Below are positions 12,304-19,749 of a stretch of 38,183 bases of DNA, in pieces. Numbering within the stretch: position 1 is the first letter of the stretch; each line of letters starts with the position of its first letter. The DNA comes from an uncultured Opitutia bacterium (GTDB lineage Bacteria > Verrucomicrobiota > Verrucomicrobiia > Opitutales > Opitutaceae). The position numbers were made by a program, and so were the translations under genes. Location: assembly GCA_903820035.1 (NCBI GenBank), contig CAIJFT010000146.1, positions 1 to 38,183 on the forward strand, given 5' to 3'. Under the pieces are notes generated by a model. That model ran no database searches. It had not been told where the DNA came from and saw only the letters and a list, made by a program, of their open reading frames with translations.

Positions 12304-14003
12304 GGCGCAGCGGAAACGCGGGGTGCGGCAGCCGGAGACGCGTCCCGACCGGAACCATCGCCACCGTGGCTCTCGAGAATGAGCTGGCGCTTGTACGGCC
12401 GGACGTGGCGGATTTTCACCATCGCCACGCACAGGATGCCGAAGAGATTCGAGGAATAAGCCGCGAGGAGGTTGGCCTCGATCACGCCGAGCACCTGCAG
12501 GACGAGCGCGGTGGCGGTACCGCCAATGCCGACGTAAAGCCCGCCATCGAAGAGATTCTCCTCGTTTTCCATGAGGCGCAATTTCACGAGCGCCGACACG
12601 GACTGGCGCGACACCTCGCGGATCTTCCGGAGGCACGTGAAGTACATCGCGATTTGCAGCGCGGCGAAAAAGCCGATCGAGACGAGGGTCGATGAGTCCA
12701 TGGATTTGATAGTTTGAGTCGGGGGAGAAACCGGGGAATTGGCGATGGCGACGAGCACAGGCAGGCGGAAGCGAAACTCGGACGCTGGCGCGGCCTTCAG
12801 CAAAAAGGGTTCGCTGACGACCACGAGCAGCAGGCCGAAGGCGAAGGCCAGCAGGCCCGCCTTCATGTGCCCGACCACCGCCGGCAGGCCGTCACCGCCG
12901 GGCAACACCAGCCAACGGTCAAGCCCGCGCAGCACCAAAAAGACCCCGAGAAAATAGCCGAGATACTTCAGCCCAAGGACGAGTTGCGGATGCAGCAGCG
13001 CGATTTCCGCGAAGGCATCGACGCCGGCCGCCCCGCCGCGGTTGATCGGAACCCGGCGCGCCAACAGTTGTTTCACCGCCCCCTGACCGTAGCCGAGCGC
13101 GGTGCGTAGATCCTCGAGGCCGGGCTTGCCAAACTCAATCAGGTAGCCGGCCACGCGATCCGCGGAATCGGAAAAGAGCGCAGCGGTATAGATGAGCGGC
13201 AACTGGTCCGGAGCGACACGCGCAAGGTGCGCGTACTCATCCACCGTCTTCACGCCCTCGGTGCGACGGAGCAGCTCCGACAGTTGGGCCCAATCCAGCC
13301 GGCGCCCCAGCGAAAGCAGGTTCACGCAGAAGCCCTCGAGTTCACCCAGTTCCTTTATCCGGCCCGCCTCATTAGCTAATGCCCGGATCTCCCGCTGCAG
13401 CGCCGGGGAAAAATGCCCGCCCTCATAGAGCAGGCCCGTCAGCAGGATCAACGCGTCCAGCGGTTGCCCGCCCGGCCGCGTCGCGGGCACGAACCGCCCG
13501 GTGCCCGTGAGTTCGCGCAGGCGCAGGAGGGCCTGCACCCCTTCGGAACCAGACTTCTCCAGATGAATCCGCAGCGTGCCGCGGGCCCGCTCGGTCAGGA
13601 AAAAGGTCAGCACCGGAGTGCTGCCGCGCCGGGTCGGGTCGCCGCGGAGATGGAACAGCGGATCGAGCGCCGGATCCCAGCCACCCCAAGCCATGAGGCC
13701 GGGTTGGCGCGACGCAAAGAGCGCCAAGGCCGCCGCCAACCCCGGAGCCTCGGGATCCTGCGTCGCCCGCGCCGCGGCGAGCACGAGCGCGGCGGGCCCG
13801 ATTTTGTCGACCGCAATCAAGTCACGACCGTAACCGCCCAAAGTCGCCGTCCCCTGCCCGGCCGAGCGCAACAGGGCGGGACTGATCGATTTCAGGTTGG
13901 CGGGCACAAGCCACGCCGCGATCACGATCAGCAGACCCGCAACCACGAGCACCGGCGCCGAAAAGGCAGTCAGGTTGTGGCGGCCCAGGGTCGAATCACG
14001 CAT
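12300..14003 (-). CDS. multi-pass membrane protein, partner of coiled-coil protein
   Basis: 567 residues. One hydrophobic helix near the N-terminus (residues 14-34) is followed by a large helical, probably extracytoplasmic region (35-335), then four or so membrane helices (about 340-360, 380-402, 436-458, 480-512) and a Ser/Ala/Pro-rich tail. No family is recognised. The start at 14003 lies 61 nt from the divergent peptide deformylase start. It ends in an ATGA overlap with the coiled-coil gene downstream, a strong sign of joint function. Function unknown. Confidence 0.75.
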   Translation of the reverse strand: MRDSTLGRHNLTAFSAPVLVVAGLLIVIAAWLVPANLKSISPALLRSAGQGTATLGGYGRDLIAVDKIGPAALVLAAARATQDPEAPGLAAALALFASRQPGLMAWGGWDPALDPLFHLRGDPTRRGSTPVLTFFLTERARGTLRIHLEKSGSEGVQALLRLRELTGTGRFVPATRPGGQPLDALILLTGLLYEGGHFSPALQREIRALANEAGRIKELGELEGFCVNLLSLGRRLDWAQLSELLRRTEGVKTVDEYAHLARVAPDQLPLIYTAALFSDSADRVAGYLIEFGKPGLEDLRTALGYGQGAVKQLLARRVPINRGGAAGVDAFAEIALLHPQLVLGLKYLGYFLGVFLVLRGLDRWLVLPGGDGLPAVVGHMKAGLLAFAFGLLLVVVSEPFLLKAAPASEFRFRLPVLVAIANSPVSPPTQTIKSMDSSTLVSIGFFAALQIAMYFTCLRKIREVSRQSVSALVKLRLMENEENLFDGGLYVGIGGTATALVLQVLGVIEANLLAAYSSNLFGILCVAMVKIRHVRPYKRQLILESHGGDGSGRDASPAAAPRVSAAP

Positions 14004-14064
14004 CGGCTGAAGTATTTATTTGCCCGCGGGAAATGGCAAACCCACGCTGCGCCTCCTCCGACCG

Positions 14065-14643
14065 ATGGCGCTGAAAATTGTTCACTACAACGACCCGATT
14101 CTGCATCAAAAGGGCGAAAAAATCGCAACCTTCGACCCCGCACTTGTGCGTTTGGCCGCAGAAATGTCCGAAATGATGGACCAGGCGGCCGGAGTCGGCC
14201 TCGCCGCCCAGCAAATCGGCCGCGCGCTCCAACTCTGCGTCATCGATCTGCGCGGCTGCGACATCGACTTTGACTGGGAGCTCGACGGCGCGCACCCGCC
14301 ACTTGAGTTATTCATGCCGTTGGCACTCGTGAACCCGAAGATCGCGGTCGCCCCCGGCACGCCCAACGAAACCGCCGACGAGGGTTGCCTCTCCTTTCCG
14401 CGCATCCGCGGCGATGTCGTCCGCCCCGAGGAAATCAGCGTGAAATTCCAGGACGAACGGGGCGTGCCGCATGTGCTCGCCTGCAACGGCCTCATGGCCC
14501 GGTGCGTCCAGCACGAGGTGGATCACCTCAACGGCGTGCTGTTCATCGACCGCATGACGAAGAAGGCACGCGCCAAGGTCGACGAGGCGGTGAAGGAACT
14601 CGCGAAAAAGACCAAGGCGGACGCCAAGCCCAAATCTCCATGA
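14065..14643 (+). CDS. def: peptide deformylase
   Basis: 192 residues from the ATG at 14065, which opens directly into the family N-terminus ('MALKIVHYNDPIL'). An upstream in-frame TTG at 14020 would add a non-conserved leader. All three motifs are intact: 'GVGLAAQQIG' (residues 43-52), 'EGCLS' with metal-binding Cys108, and 'QHEVDHLNG' with His150, Glu151 and His154. The enzyme removes the formyl group from nascent N-terminal Met in the cytoplasm. The C-terminus is a short Lys/Ala-rich tail. The stop overlaps the next start by 4 nt (ATGA), an unusual coupling to an oxidoreductase rather than to fmt. Confidence 0.96.
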   Translation: MALKIVHYNDPILHQKGEKIATFDPALVRLAAEMSEMMDQAAGVGLAAQQIGRALQLCVIDLRGCDIDFDWELDGAHPPLELFMPLALVNPKIAVAPGTPNETADEGCLSFPRIRGDVVRPEEISVKFQDERGVPHVLACNGLMARCVQHEVDHLNGVLFIDRMTKKARAKVDEAVKELAKKTKADAKPKSP

Positions 14644-15722
14644 GCCAGACCCAAAAAGCAGATGGCATGAACTACGCCCCGCAGGGCAAACCCAGCCCGG
14701 TGGTTAAGCCCGGCGAGTTTACCTTTGCGGCCGCCCACCTCGACCACGGGCACATCTACGGTCAGTGCAACGGCCTGCTCGAGGCCGGCGCCGGCTTGAA
14801 GTGGGTCTACGATCCCGACGCGAAGAAGGTCGAAGCCTTTGTCGCGAAGTATCCGCAAGCCCAGGTCGCACGCTCGCTGGACGAAATCCTCGCCGACCCG
14901 TCGGTCAACCTGGTCACCGCCGCCGCCGTCCCCTGCGACCGCGGCCCGCTCGGTATCCGCGTGATGCAGGCGGGGAAGGACTACTTCACCGACAAGACGC
15001 CGTTTACCTCGCTGAACCAGCTCGACGACGCCAAGGCCGCCGTCGCCATCACCAAGCGGAAGTACATGGTGTATTTCTCCGAACGCCTCCACGTCGAGTC
15101 GGCCATGTACGCGACCGATCTTGTCGCCGGGGGGGCCATCGGTCGCGTCGTTCAGGTAATCGGCCTCGGGCCGCACCGGCTCGGCAAGGCGAACCGACCG
15201 GCCTGGTTCTTCGAAAAGGCCAAGTTCGGCGGCATCCTCACCGACATCGGCAGCCACCAGTTCGAGCAGTTTCTCACCTACACGGGTGCGACCGACGCCA
15301 CGATCACGCAGGCCGCCGTGGGCAATTTCAACAATCCCGACAAACCGGAGTTCGAGGACTTCGGCGAGGCGTCGCTGCTCGGCGACAACGGTTCCTCGAA
15401 CTATATCCGCGTCGACTGGTTCACGCCGAACGGCCTCAGCACCTGGGGCGACGGCCGCACCGTCATCCTCGGCACCAAGGGCTACATCGAACTGCGCAAG
15501 TACGTCGACGTCGCCCGCGACAAGGCCGGGGAAAATGTCTACATCGTCGACGACGCCGGAGAACGTTACGTGAACGTCACCGGTCAGGTCGGCTTCCGCT
15601 TCTTCGGCCAGCTGATCCTCGACTGCCTTAACCGCACGGAAAAGGCCATGACCCAGGCTCACGCCTTCAAGGCGGCCGAATTGTGTCTCCGCGCACAACT
15701 CGCCGCGCGCAAGATCGCCTGA
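14640..15722 (+). CDS. Gfo/Idh/MocA family NAD(P)-dependent oxidoreductase
   Basis: 360 residues from the ATG that overlaps the def stop; a second Met at 14667 is an alternative start. It has an N-terminal Rossmann-like domain ('FAAAHLDHGHIYGQCNGL', 'KWVYDPDAKKVEAF', 'LDEILADPSVNLVTAA'), the dehydrogenase Lys in 'DKTPFTS' (equivalent of the EKP motif), and the C-terminal alpha/beta domain with 'GGILTDIGSHQFEQFLTYTG', where Asp and His are the usual catalytic and substrate contacts. Members oxidise or reduce sugars and cyclitols. The substrate is not predictable from sequence. Because the inositol locus lies about 9 kb away and has no IolG-type dehydrogenase, this protein is one conceivable candidate, but there is no linkage evidence. 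Confidence 0.9.
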   Translation: MSQTQKADGMNYAPQGKPSPVVKPGEFTFAAAHLDHGHIYGQCNGLLEAGAGLKWVYDPDAKKVEAFVAKYPQAQVARSLDEILADPSVNLVTAAAVPCDRGPLGIRVMQAGKDYFTDKTPFTSLNQLDDAKAAVAITKRKYMVYFSERLHVESAMYATDLVAGGAIGRVVQVIGLGPHRLGKANRPAWFFEKAKFGGILTDIGSHQFEQFLTYTGATDATITQAAVGNFNNPDKPEFEDFGEASLLGDNGSSNYIRVDWFTPNGLSTWGDGRTVILGTKGYIELRKYVDVARDKAGENVYIVDDAGERYVNVTGQVGFRFFGQLILDCLNRTEKAMTQAHAFKAAELCLRAQLAARKIA

Positions 15723-15743
15723 TCCTCCCCCCGGCCTCCTCCT

Positions 15744-16289
15744 ATGTCGCGTTCGATTGCCACCCGCACCGGGGATGACGGCACCACCGGCCTTCTTTAC
15801 GGCCAGCGCGTCCCGAAGGATCATCCGCAAATCGAAGCCGTCGGCGTCCTCGACGAACTCAATGCCGCCATTGGCACCGCCCGGGCGATGGTCACCGCCA
15901 ACGGAGCGCGCGAACTCGTCATCGGCGGACTACTCACCCGCGTACAACAAAACCTCGTCGCCCTGATGGGCGAAATTGCCTGCGCCGAAGTCGATTCCAC
16001 GCGCTTCGGGGCATCTAATTTCCCCCGGCTCGGCGCCGACGACCTCCGGATCCTTGACGAGGCGGTGGCCCAACTCGAGTCGCGCGGCCTCCGCTTCGAC
16101 GGCTGGGCAACCCCTGGCGCCAACTCCATGGCCGCCGCCTTCGACGTCGCCCGCACCACCGCCCGCCGCGCGGAACGCCGGCTCGTCGCCCTGCCGGCCG
16201 TCGGTCGCAGTCTCCGCCCCGAACTCCGGCAGTGGATCAATCGCCTCTCGGACTGCCTGTGGCTGTTGGCCCGGGAATGTGAACAGTGA
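15744..16289 (+). CDS. PduO-type ATP:cob(I)alamin adenosyltransferase
   Basis: 181 residues. The N-terminal ATP-binding segment 'TRTGDDGTTGLLYGQRVPKD' and 'VGVLDELNAAIGTARA' match PduO-type adenosyltransferases, as do the later 'GANSMAAAFDVARTTARRAERR' and 'INRLSDCLWLLARECE'. It transfers the adenosyl group from ATP to cob(I)alamin, making coenzyme B12. It starts 21 nt after the oxidoreductase stop, and the DUF6580 membrane gene follows after 54 nt. No cobalamin riboswitch could be recognised upstream. No adenosylcobalamin-dependent mutase is in this window. Confidence 0.93.
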   Translation: MSRSIATRTGDDGTTGLLYGQRVPKDHPQIEAVGVLDELNAAIGTARAMVTANGARELVIGGLLTRVQQNLVALMGEIACAEVDSTRFGASNFPRLGADDLRILDEAVAQLESRGLRFDGWATPGANSMAAAFDVARTTARRAERRLVALPAVGRSLRPELRQWINRLSDCLWLLARECEQ

Positions 16290-16343
16290 CATTGCCCTTC
16301 GTCACGCTTGTCTCCCACCACATTAGTCACAGAGTCTCGCCCC

Positions 16344-16910
16344 ATGCACCTCCTTTTTGCCCTGTCCGTGCTCGTGCTGGCAGCCGGTTGGCGTGTGCTC
16401 GCGGTCCAGATTCCCGCGCTTGCGAATTTCGCCCCGCTCATGGCTTTGACCTTCTGCGGCGCGGTCTACCTGCGCGATCGCCGGCTCTGGGTGGTGCCAT
16501 TTCTGGCCCTGGTGGTTTCGGACGTGTATCTGGACAGCTATTACGCCGCGACCTTTCAGGAGGGCTGGACTTGGCCGAGCGTGGCGATCCGCGCCGCCTG
16601 CTTCGCCTGCGCGCTGCCGCTCGGGCGACTCGTGGCCCAGCGGAAAAACATGTTCACCCTCGCCGCCGGCACCCTGGCCGGCTCACTGCTGTTCTACGTC
16701 GCCACGAATACCGACGCCTGGTTCCGCGATGTGTACTACGCCAAGACGCTCGCCGGCTGGCTGCAGGCGCTGACGTTCGGTCGGCCGGAGTTTCCGCCGA
16801 CGCTCTTCTTTTTCCGCAACACCCTCGTGAGCGACCTGCTGTTCACCGGCGCGTTCGCCGCCGCGATGGAGCTTGCCCGCCGTAAGGCCACGGTCGCCGC
16901 CCGCGCCTGA
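16344..16910 (+). CDS. DUF6580 family membrane protein, putative transporter
   Basis: 188 residues from the ATG at 16344, chosen because it starts the first hydrophobic helix. Five or six membrane segments are visible. The signature segments 'NFAPLMALTFCGAVYL', 'VPFLALVVSDVYL', 'YAKTLAGWLQAL' and 'FFFRNTLVSDLLFTGAF' fit the DUF6580 family, annotated as putative transport proteins and resembling small substrate-binding membrane subunits of vitamin importers. Cys38, Cys86 and Cys89 are present. It follows a cobalamin adenosyltransferase on the same strand, so corrinoid or other cofactor uptake is a reasonable guess (inference). Confidence 0.75.
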   Translation: MHLLFALSVLVLAAGWRVLAVQIPALANFAPLMALTFCGAVYLRDRRLWVVPFLALVVSDVYLDSYYAATFQEGWTWPSVAIRAACFACALPLGRLVAQRKNMFTLAAGTLAGSLLFYVATNTDAWFRDVYYAKTLAGWLQALTFGRPEFPPTLFFFRNTLVSDLLFTGAFAAAMELARRKATVAARA

Positions 16911-16916
16911 GGGGCG

Positions 16917-16936
16917 GCCTGCGGCGCAGGCGTTTT
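16917..16936 (+). terminator. possible intrinsic terminator after DUF6580 gene
   Basis: A perfect 6-bp stem (GCCTGC, loop GGC, GCAGGC) begins 7 nt after the stop codon and is followed by G and four T. The T tract is short, so this is only a candidate. Confidence 0.4.
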
Positions 16937-17004
16937 CCCACGTTCGAAGGCACAAGGCTCTCGCTGAGTCCGACACGGCTAGGCGTCGAAGGCCGAGGGT
17001 TGTC

Positions 17005-17025
17005 TTTCAACCCTCACCTTTCAAC
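17005..17025 (+). repeat. short 7-bp tandem repeat (TTTCAAC type)
   Basis: Three heptads in a row, TTTCAAC, CCTCACC and TTTCAAC, lie in the spacer between two convergent genes. They overlap a hairpin with a perfect 8-bp stem (GAGGGTTG at 16995-17002 with CAACCCTC at 17008-17015, 5-nt loop). The same TTTCAAC unit recurs upstream of the iolA-like gene near 28938. Confidence 0.5.
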
Positions 17026-17026
17026 T

Positions 17027-17044
17027 GGCCGCCCCGCGGCCTAC
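17027..17044 (-). repeat. REP-like GTAG palindrome at the phoH stop codon
   Basis: Read on the minus strand it is GTAG overlapping a perfect 6-bp stem (GGCCGC, loop GGG, GCGGCC). The TAG of the GTAG head is the stop codon of the PIN-PhoH gene. The outer GGCCGCCCC (17027-17035) also pairs with GGGGCGGCC at 16911-16919 on the far side of the spacer. REP elements typically show a GTAG head next to a GC palindrome at gene ends. Confidence 0.45.
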
Positions 17045-18576
17045 AGTAAATCCGCCGCCAGCTCCGCGAGCTTCGAACGCTCGCCCTTCATCAGCTTCAC
17101 GTGCGCCGAAATGGACTGCCCCTTCATCCGGTTGTGACAGTAGACGAGCCCGTTGCTGCGCGAGTCGACGTACGGGTTGTCGATCTGTGCCGGATCACCG
17201 ATCAGGACTATCTTCGAGCCTTCACTGATGCGCGTAATCACCGTCTTCACCTCGTGGGGCGTGAGCTGCTGCGCCTCATCGAGAATGAAAAACCGGCGCG
17301 CGATCGAGCGGCCGCGGATGAATGCCAGCGCCTCGATTTCAACCAAACCGCTCTTGAGCAACCGCTCGTACGGCCGGATCGAGGCGCCGTGGCCGTGCCC
17401 GTTGTTCTGGCTCGCATGTTTCGGCTGCGGCGCCGTCATCGCGGCGAGTTGGTCGTCGCGACGCCTCCCCTTTTTTGAAACTTTCTTGGCGGCAAACTGC
17501 GGTTCCTTCGGCGGTTTCGAGGGAATCAGCACTTCGAGCGCGTCATGATACGGCTGCAGCCAGGGCTTCATTTTTTCCTCGAGGGAGCCCGGCAGAAAGC
17601 CGATGTCCTTGCCGAGTGCGATGACCGGCCGCGAAATCGAAACCCCATCGTAACGCGAGTGTTCATCGTGGGTCTGGTGCAGCGCACACGCGATCGAAAG
17701 CAAGGTCTTGCCCGTACCGGCCTTGCCGTAGCAGGTCAGCATCGCGATGCTATCGTCCAGCAGCGCGTCCATGAGGAACTGCTGCTCAAGGTTCCGGGCC
17801 CGCACCGGAATCCCGCCAGGAGCCTTGATGAAATCCGGAATCTTTAGCCGGCGCACCAAACCGTCGCCATAGAACCGGGCGGGCATCGTCTTGCCTTCGT
17901 CGGAACGGAGGAGCACGTACTCGTTAAGCGAAAGCGCTTTGGCGGCGACCGCGCCAATTTCAAATACGCCCTCGGAACTAAAGCGCTGCATCTCGTAGAC
18001 GTTAACCGCGATCTCACCGTAGCTCGCCTCTTCCTCGGAGGCCGGAACCTTGTCATTAAGATAGTCCTCGGACTCGAGACCGACCGCCCGCGCCTTCAAC
18101 TGCACGTTGACATCCTTCGTCACCAAAATTGTCGGCGGCGGGAACTGCTCCTGCACAAACAACGCCGCCGCGATAATGCGATTATCCTTCTTCGAAAGGT
18201 CGGGTAAAATCGCCCGCAGCCGGTCCATCGCCGGCGAACGCCGACTGGAATCCATCAGGTACGGATTGATAATGATCGACAGCGTGCCGCCGTTGGAAAG
18301 CTCCACGCCCTCGTGCATCGCCCGCGAATCCGGCAGCAACTCCTGCAGAATACGGTGCACGCGCCGCGCGTTGCGCCCTCGCTCCGTGGACTGCTCGCCC
18401 TTGATCGAGTCGAGTTCTTCCAGCACCTCCACGGGAATCGCGAGGTTGTTGTCCTCGAATTTAAAGACGGATTGCGGGTCGTGGAGAAGAACGTTCGTAT
18501 CGAGGACGAAGGTCTTGACCTTGGCCGCCAGCTTGATCCGCGAGAAAGGGGCTGTCGCCCCGCGCAGGTTTTCCAT
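17041..18576 (-). CDS. PIN domain-PhoH family ATPase
   Basis: 511 residues from the ATG at 18576. The N-terminal PIN domain has 'KTFVLDTNVLLHDP' (Asp26), 'EVLEELDSIKG' and 'KKDNRIIAAALFVQE' with 'LVTKDVNVQLKA'. The C-terminal PhoH ATPase has Walker A 'CYGKAGTGKTLLS' (about 281-293) and Walker B 'RRFFILDEAQQLTPHE' (about 425-440). Between the Walker motifs sits a low-complexity insertion with Lys/Arg and 'NNGHGHG'. PIN-PhoH proteins combine an RNase fold with a helicase-like ATPase. An earlier in-frame ATG at 18663 would add 29 residues, but that stretch has clearly lower GC at third codon positions and contains two DnaA-box-like 9-mers, so I prefer 18576. The gene is divergent from cysE. Confidence 0.9.
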   Translation of the reverse strand: MENLRGATAPFSRIKLAAKVKTFVLDTNVLLHDPQSVFKFEDNNLAIPVEVLEELDSIKGEQSTERGRNARRVHRILQELLPDSRAMHEGVELSNGGTLSIIINPYLMDSSRRSPAMDRLRAILPDLSKKDNRIIAAALFVQEQFPPPTILVTKDVNVQLKARAVGLESEDYLNDKVPASEEEASYGEIAVNVYEMQRFSSEGVFEIGAVAAKALSLNEYVLLRSDEGKTMPARFYGDGLVRRLKIPDFIKAPGGIPVRARNLEQQFLMDALLDDSIAMLTCYGKAGTGKTLLSIACALHQTHDEHSRYDGVSISRPVIALGKDIGFLPGSLEEKMKPWLQPYHDALEVLIPSKPPKEPQFAAKKVSKKGRRRDDQLAAMTAPQPKHASQNNGHGHGASIRPYERLLKSGLVEIEALAFIRGRSIARRFFILDEAQQLTPHEVKTVITRISEGSKIVLIGDPAQIDNPYVDSRSNGLVYCHNRMKGQSISAHVKLMKGERSKLAELAADLL

Positions 18577-18579
18577 CGG

Positions 18580-18599
18580 TGTGGATATCTTGTGGATAA
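18580..18599 (-). promoter_or_regulatory. two tandem DnaA-box-like 9-mers
   Basis: On the minus strand TTATCCACA, an exact match to the Escherichia coli DnaA-box consensus, is followed after 2 nt by ATATCCACA, one mismatch away. They have the same orientation and are 11 bp apart start to start, one helical turn. They lie 3 to 23 nt upstream of the preferred PIN-PhoH start codon. Confidence 0.45.
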
Positions 18600-18744
18600 C
18601 CGTGCGCCCGATTGCCGGATTGTCGATGCCAGAAGCGAAATTGCCGCAGAGAATCTTTGTCATCCAACGCCCCCGCGTCCTAACGGACGAGCATCCTCGC
18701 TTGCCGCGGGACAAATCTGATTCACCGTTTCCGAGTCCACCGCC

Positions 18745-19680
18745 ATGCACCTCGCCCACCTTAAAGAGGCTCTCCTCTCCTCCTACCGCAGCCATGGCGG
18801 CATCAACCACCTCGACGGGGTGAACCTGCCGTCGCAAGCGTCGGTCAACCAGCTGGCCGCGGACTGCATGCACCTCCTGTTTCCCGGATACTTTGAGGAA
18901 CCCGCCCTGACCGCCGGGGAGCTGCCGCAGCTCGTCGACCGGCTGCTGGTCCAAATCGACCGCCGGCTCGTCGCGGAAGTCGAAAAGTGCCTCCGCTTCA
19001 GCCAGGAAGCCGAACCGGCCACTCGCGCCCGCGAACTCACCACCACTTTTCTGGCCCGATTCCCCGATCTGCGCGCGATCATAAAAACCGACGTGGATGC
19101 CGCCTTTGCGGGCGACCCCGCCGCGCGCAGCGTGGAGGAAATCATTCTCGCTTACCCGTGCGTGTTGGCGATCTCGCTCCAACGCCTGGCCCACGTGCTC
19201 TACGGGATGAAGGTCCCGCTGCTCCCGCGCATGATCACCGAGTACGCGCATGAACGCACCGGTTGCGACATTCACCCCGGCGCGCAGCTGGGCACCCACT
19301 TCTTCATCGACCACGGCACCGGCGTCGTGATCGGCGAAACCGCCACCGTCGGCCGCAACGTGAAACTCTACCAAGGCGTCACCCTCGGGGCGAAGTCCTT
19401 CGAGGTCGACAACGAGGGCAAGCCCATCAAGGGCGTGAAGCGTCACCCCGACATCGGCGACGACGTGACGATCTACGCGCACGCCACAATCCTCGGCGGC
19501 GACACCCGCGTGGGCGCGCATTCCATCATCGGATCCAACGTCTGGCTGATGAAGTCCGTACCCGACGAGTCCGTCGCCTACTTCAAGGGCGACAACCTGG
19601 TCATCCGCTCCCGCCGCAAAAAGGAATCGCTCGTCGGCAACACCGGCGAACTCGTGCCCGGGCACGATTGGGAAATCTAA
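18745..19680 (+). CDS. cysE: serine O-acetyltransferase (CysE/EpsC type)
   Basis: 311 residues. A helical N-terminal half (residues 1-165) precedes a left-handed beta-helix of hexapeptide repeats: 'GCDIHPGAQLGTHFFIDHG', 'TGVVIGETATVGRNVKLYQG', 'VTLGAKSF', 'RHPDIGDDVTIYAHATILGG' and 'GAHSIIGSNVWLMKSVP'. The conserved His pair of the active site is visible in 'HFFIDHGTG' and in 'KRHPDIG'. The enzyme acetylates L-serine with acetyl-CoA, the first step of cysteine synthesis. The N-terminal part is longer than in Escherichia coli CysE and resembles the longer EpsC-like form found in many bacteria. It is divergent from phoH (168 nt between start codons); no cysK lies beside it. Confidence 0.92.
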   Translation: MHLAHLKEALLSSYRSHGGINHLDGVNLPSQASVNQLAADCMHLLFPGYFEEPALTAGELPQLVDRLLVQIDRRLVAEVEKCLRFSQEAEPATRARELTTTFLARFPDLRAIIKTDVDAAFAGDPAARSVEEIILAYPCVLAISLQRLAHVLYGMKVPLLPRMITEYAHERTGCDIHPGAQLGTHFFIDHGTGVVIGETATVGRNVKLYQGVTLGAKSFEVDNEGKPIKGVKRHPDIGDDVTIYAHATILGGDTRVGAHSIIGSNVWLMKSVPDESVAYFKGDNLVIRSRRKKESLVGNTGELVPGHDWEI

Positions 19681-19749
19681 TCCCCGGCGGCGGGCGCACG
19701 ACACGGCCGCGGACCAGCCGGTCGAAATCCGAACCGCTCCGCGCAATCC

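Noticed and set aside
14385-14639. Upstream extension of the oxidoreductase frame inside def.
   Set aside because: It lies inside the conserved deformylase gene in another frame; the ATGA overlap at 14640 gives a natural start.
15721-15743. Possible cobalamin riboswitch before the adenosyltransferase gene.
   Set aside because: Only 21 nt separate it from the preceding gene, which is too short for a B12 riboswitch, and no B12-box-like sequence was seen.
14523-15830. Long minus-strand open frame (435 codons) opposite the Gfo/Idh/MocA oxidoreductase.
   Set aside because: The sense frame has clear family motifs; the antisense product has shadow composition and no domain.
18577-19746. In-frame upstream extension of the PIN-PhoH gene across the cysE gene to 19746.
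   Set aside because: It would run antisense through all of cysE; the PIN domain begins just after 18576, and third-position GC drops upstream of that ATG.
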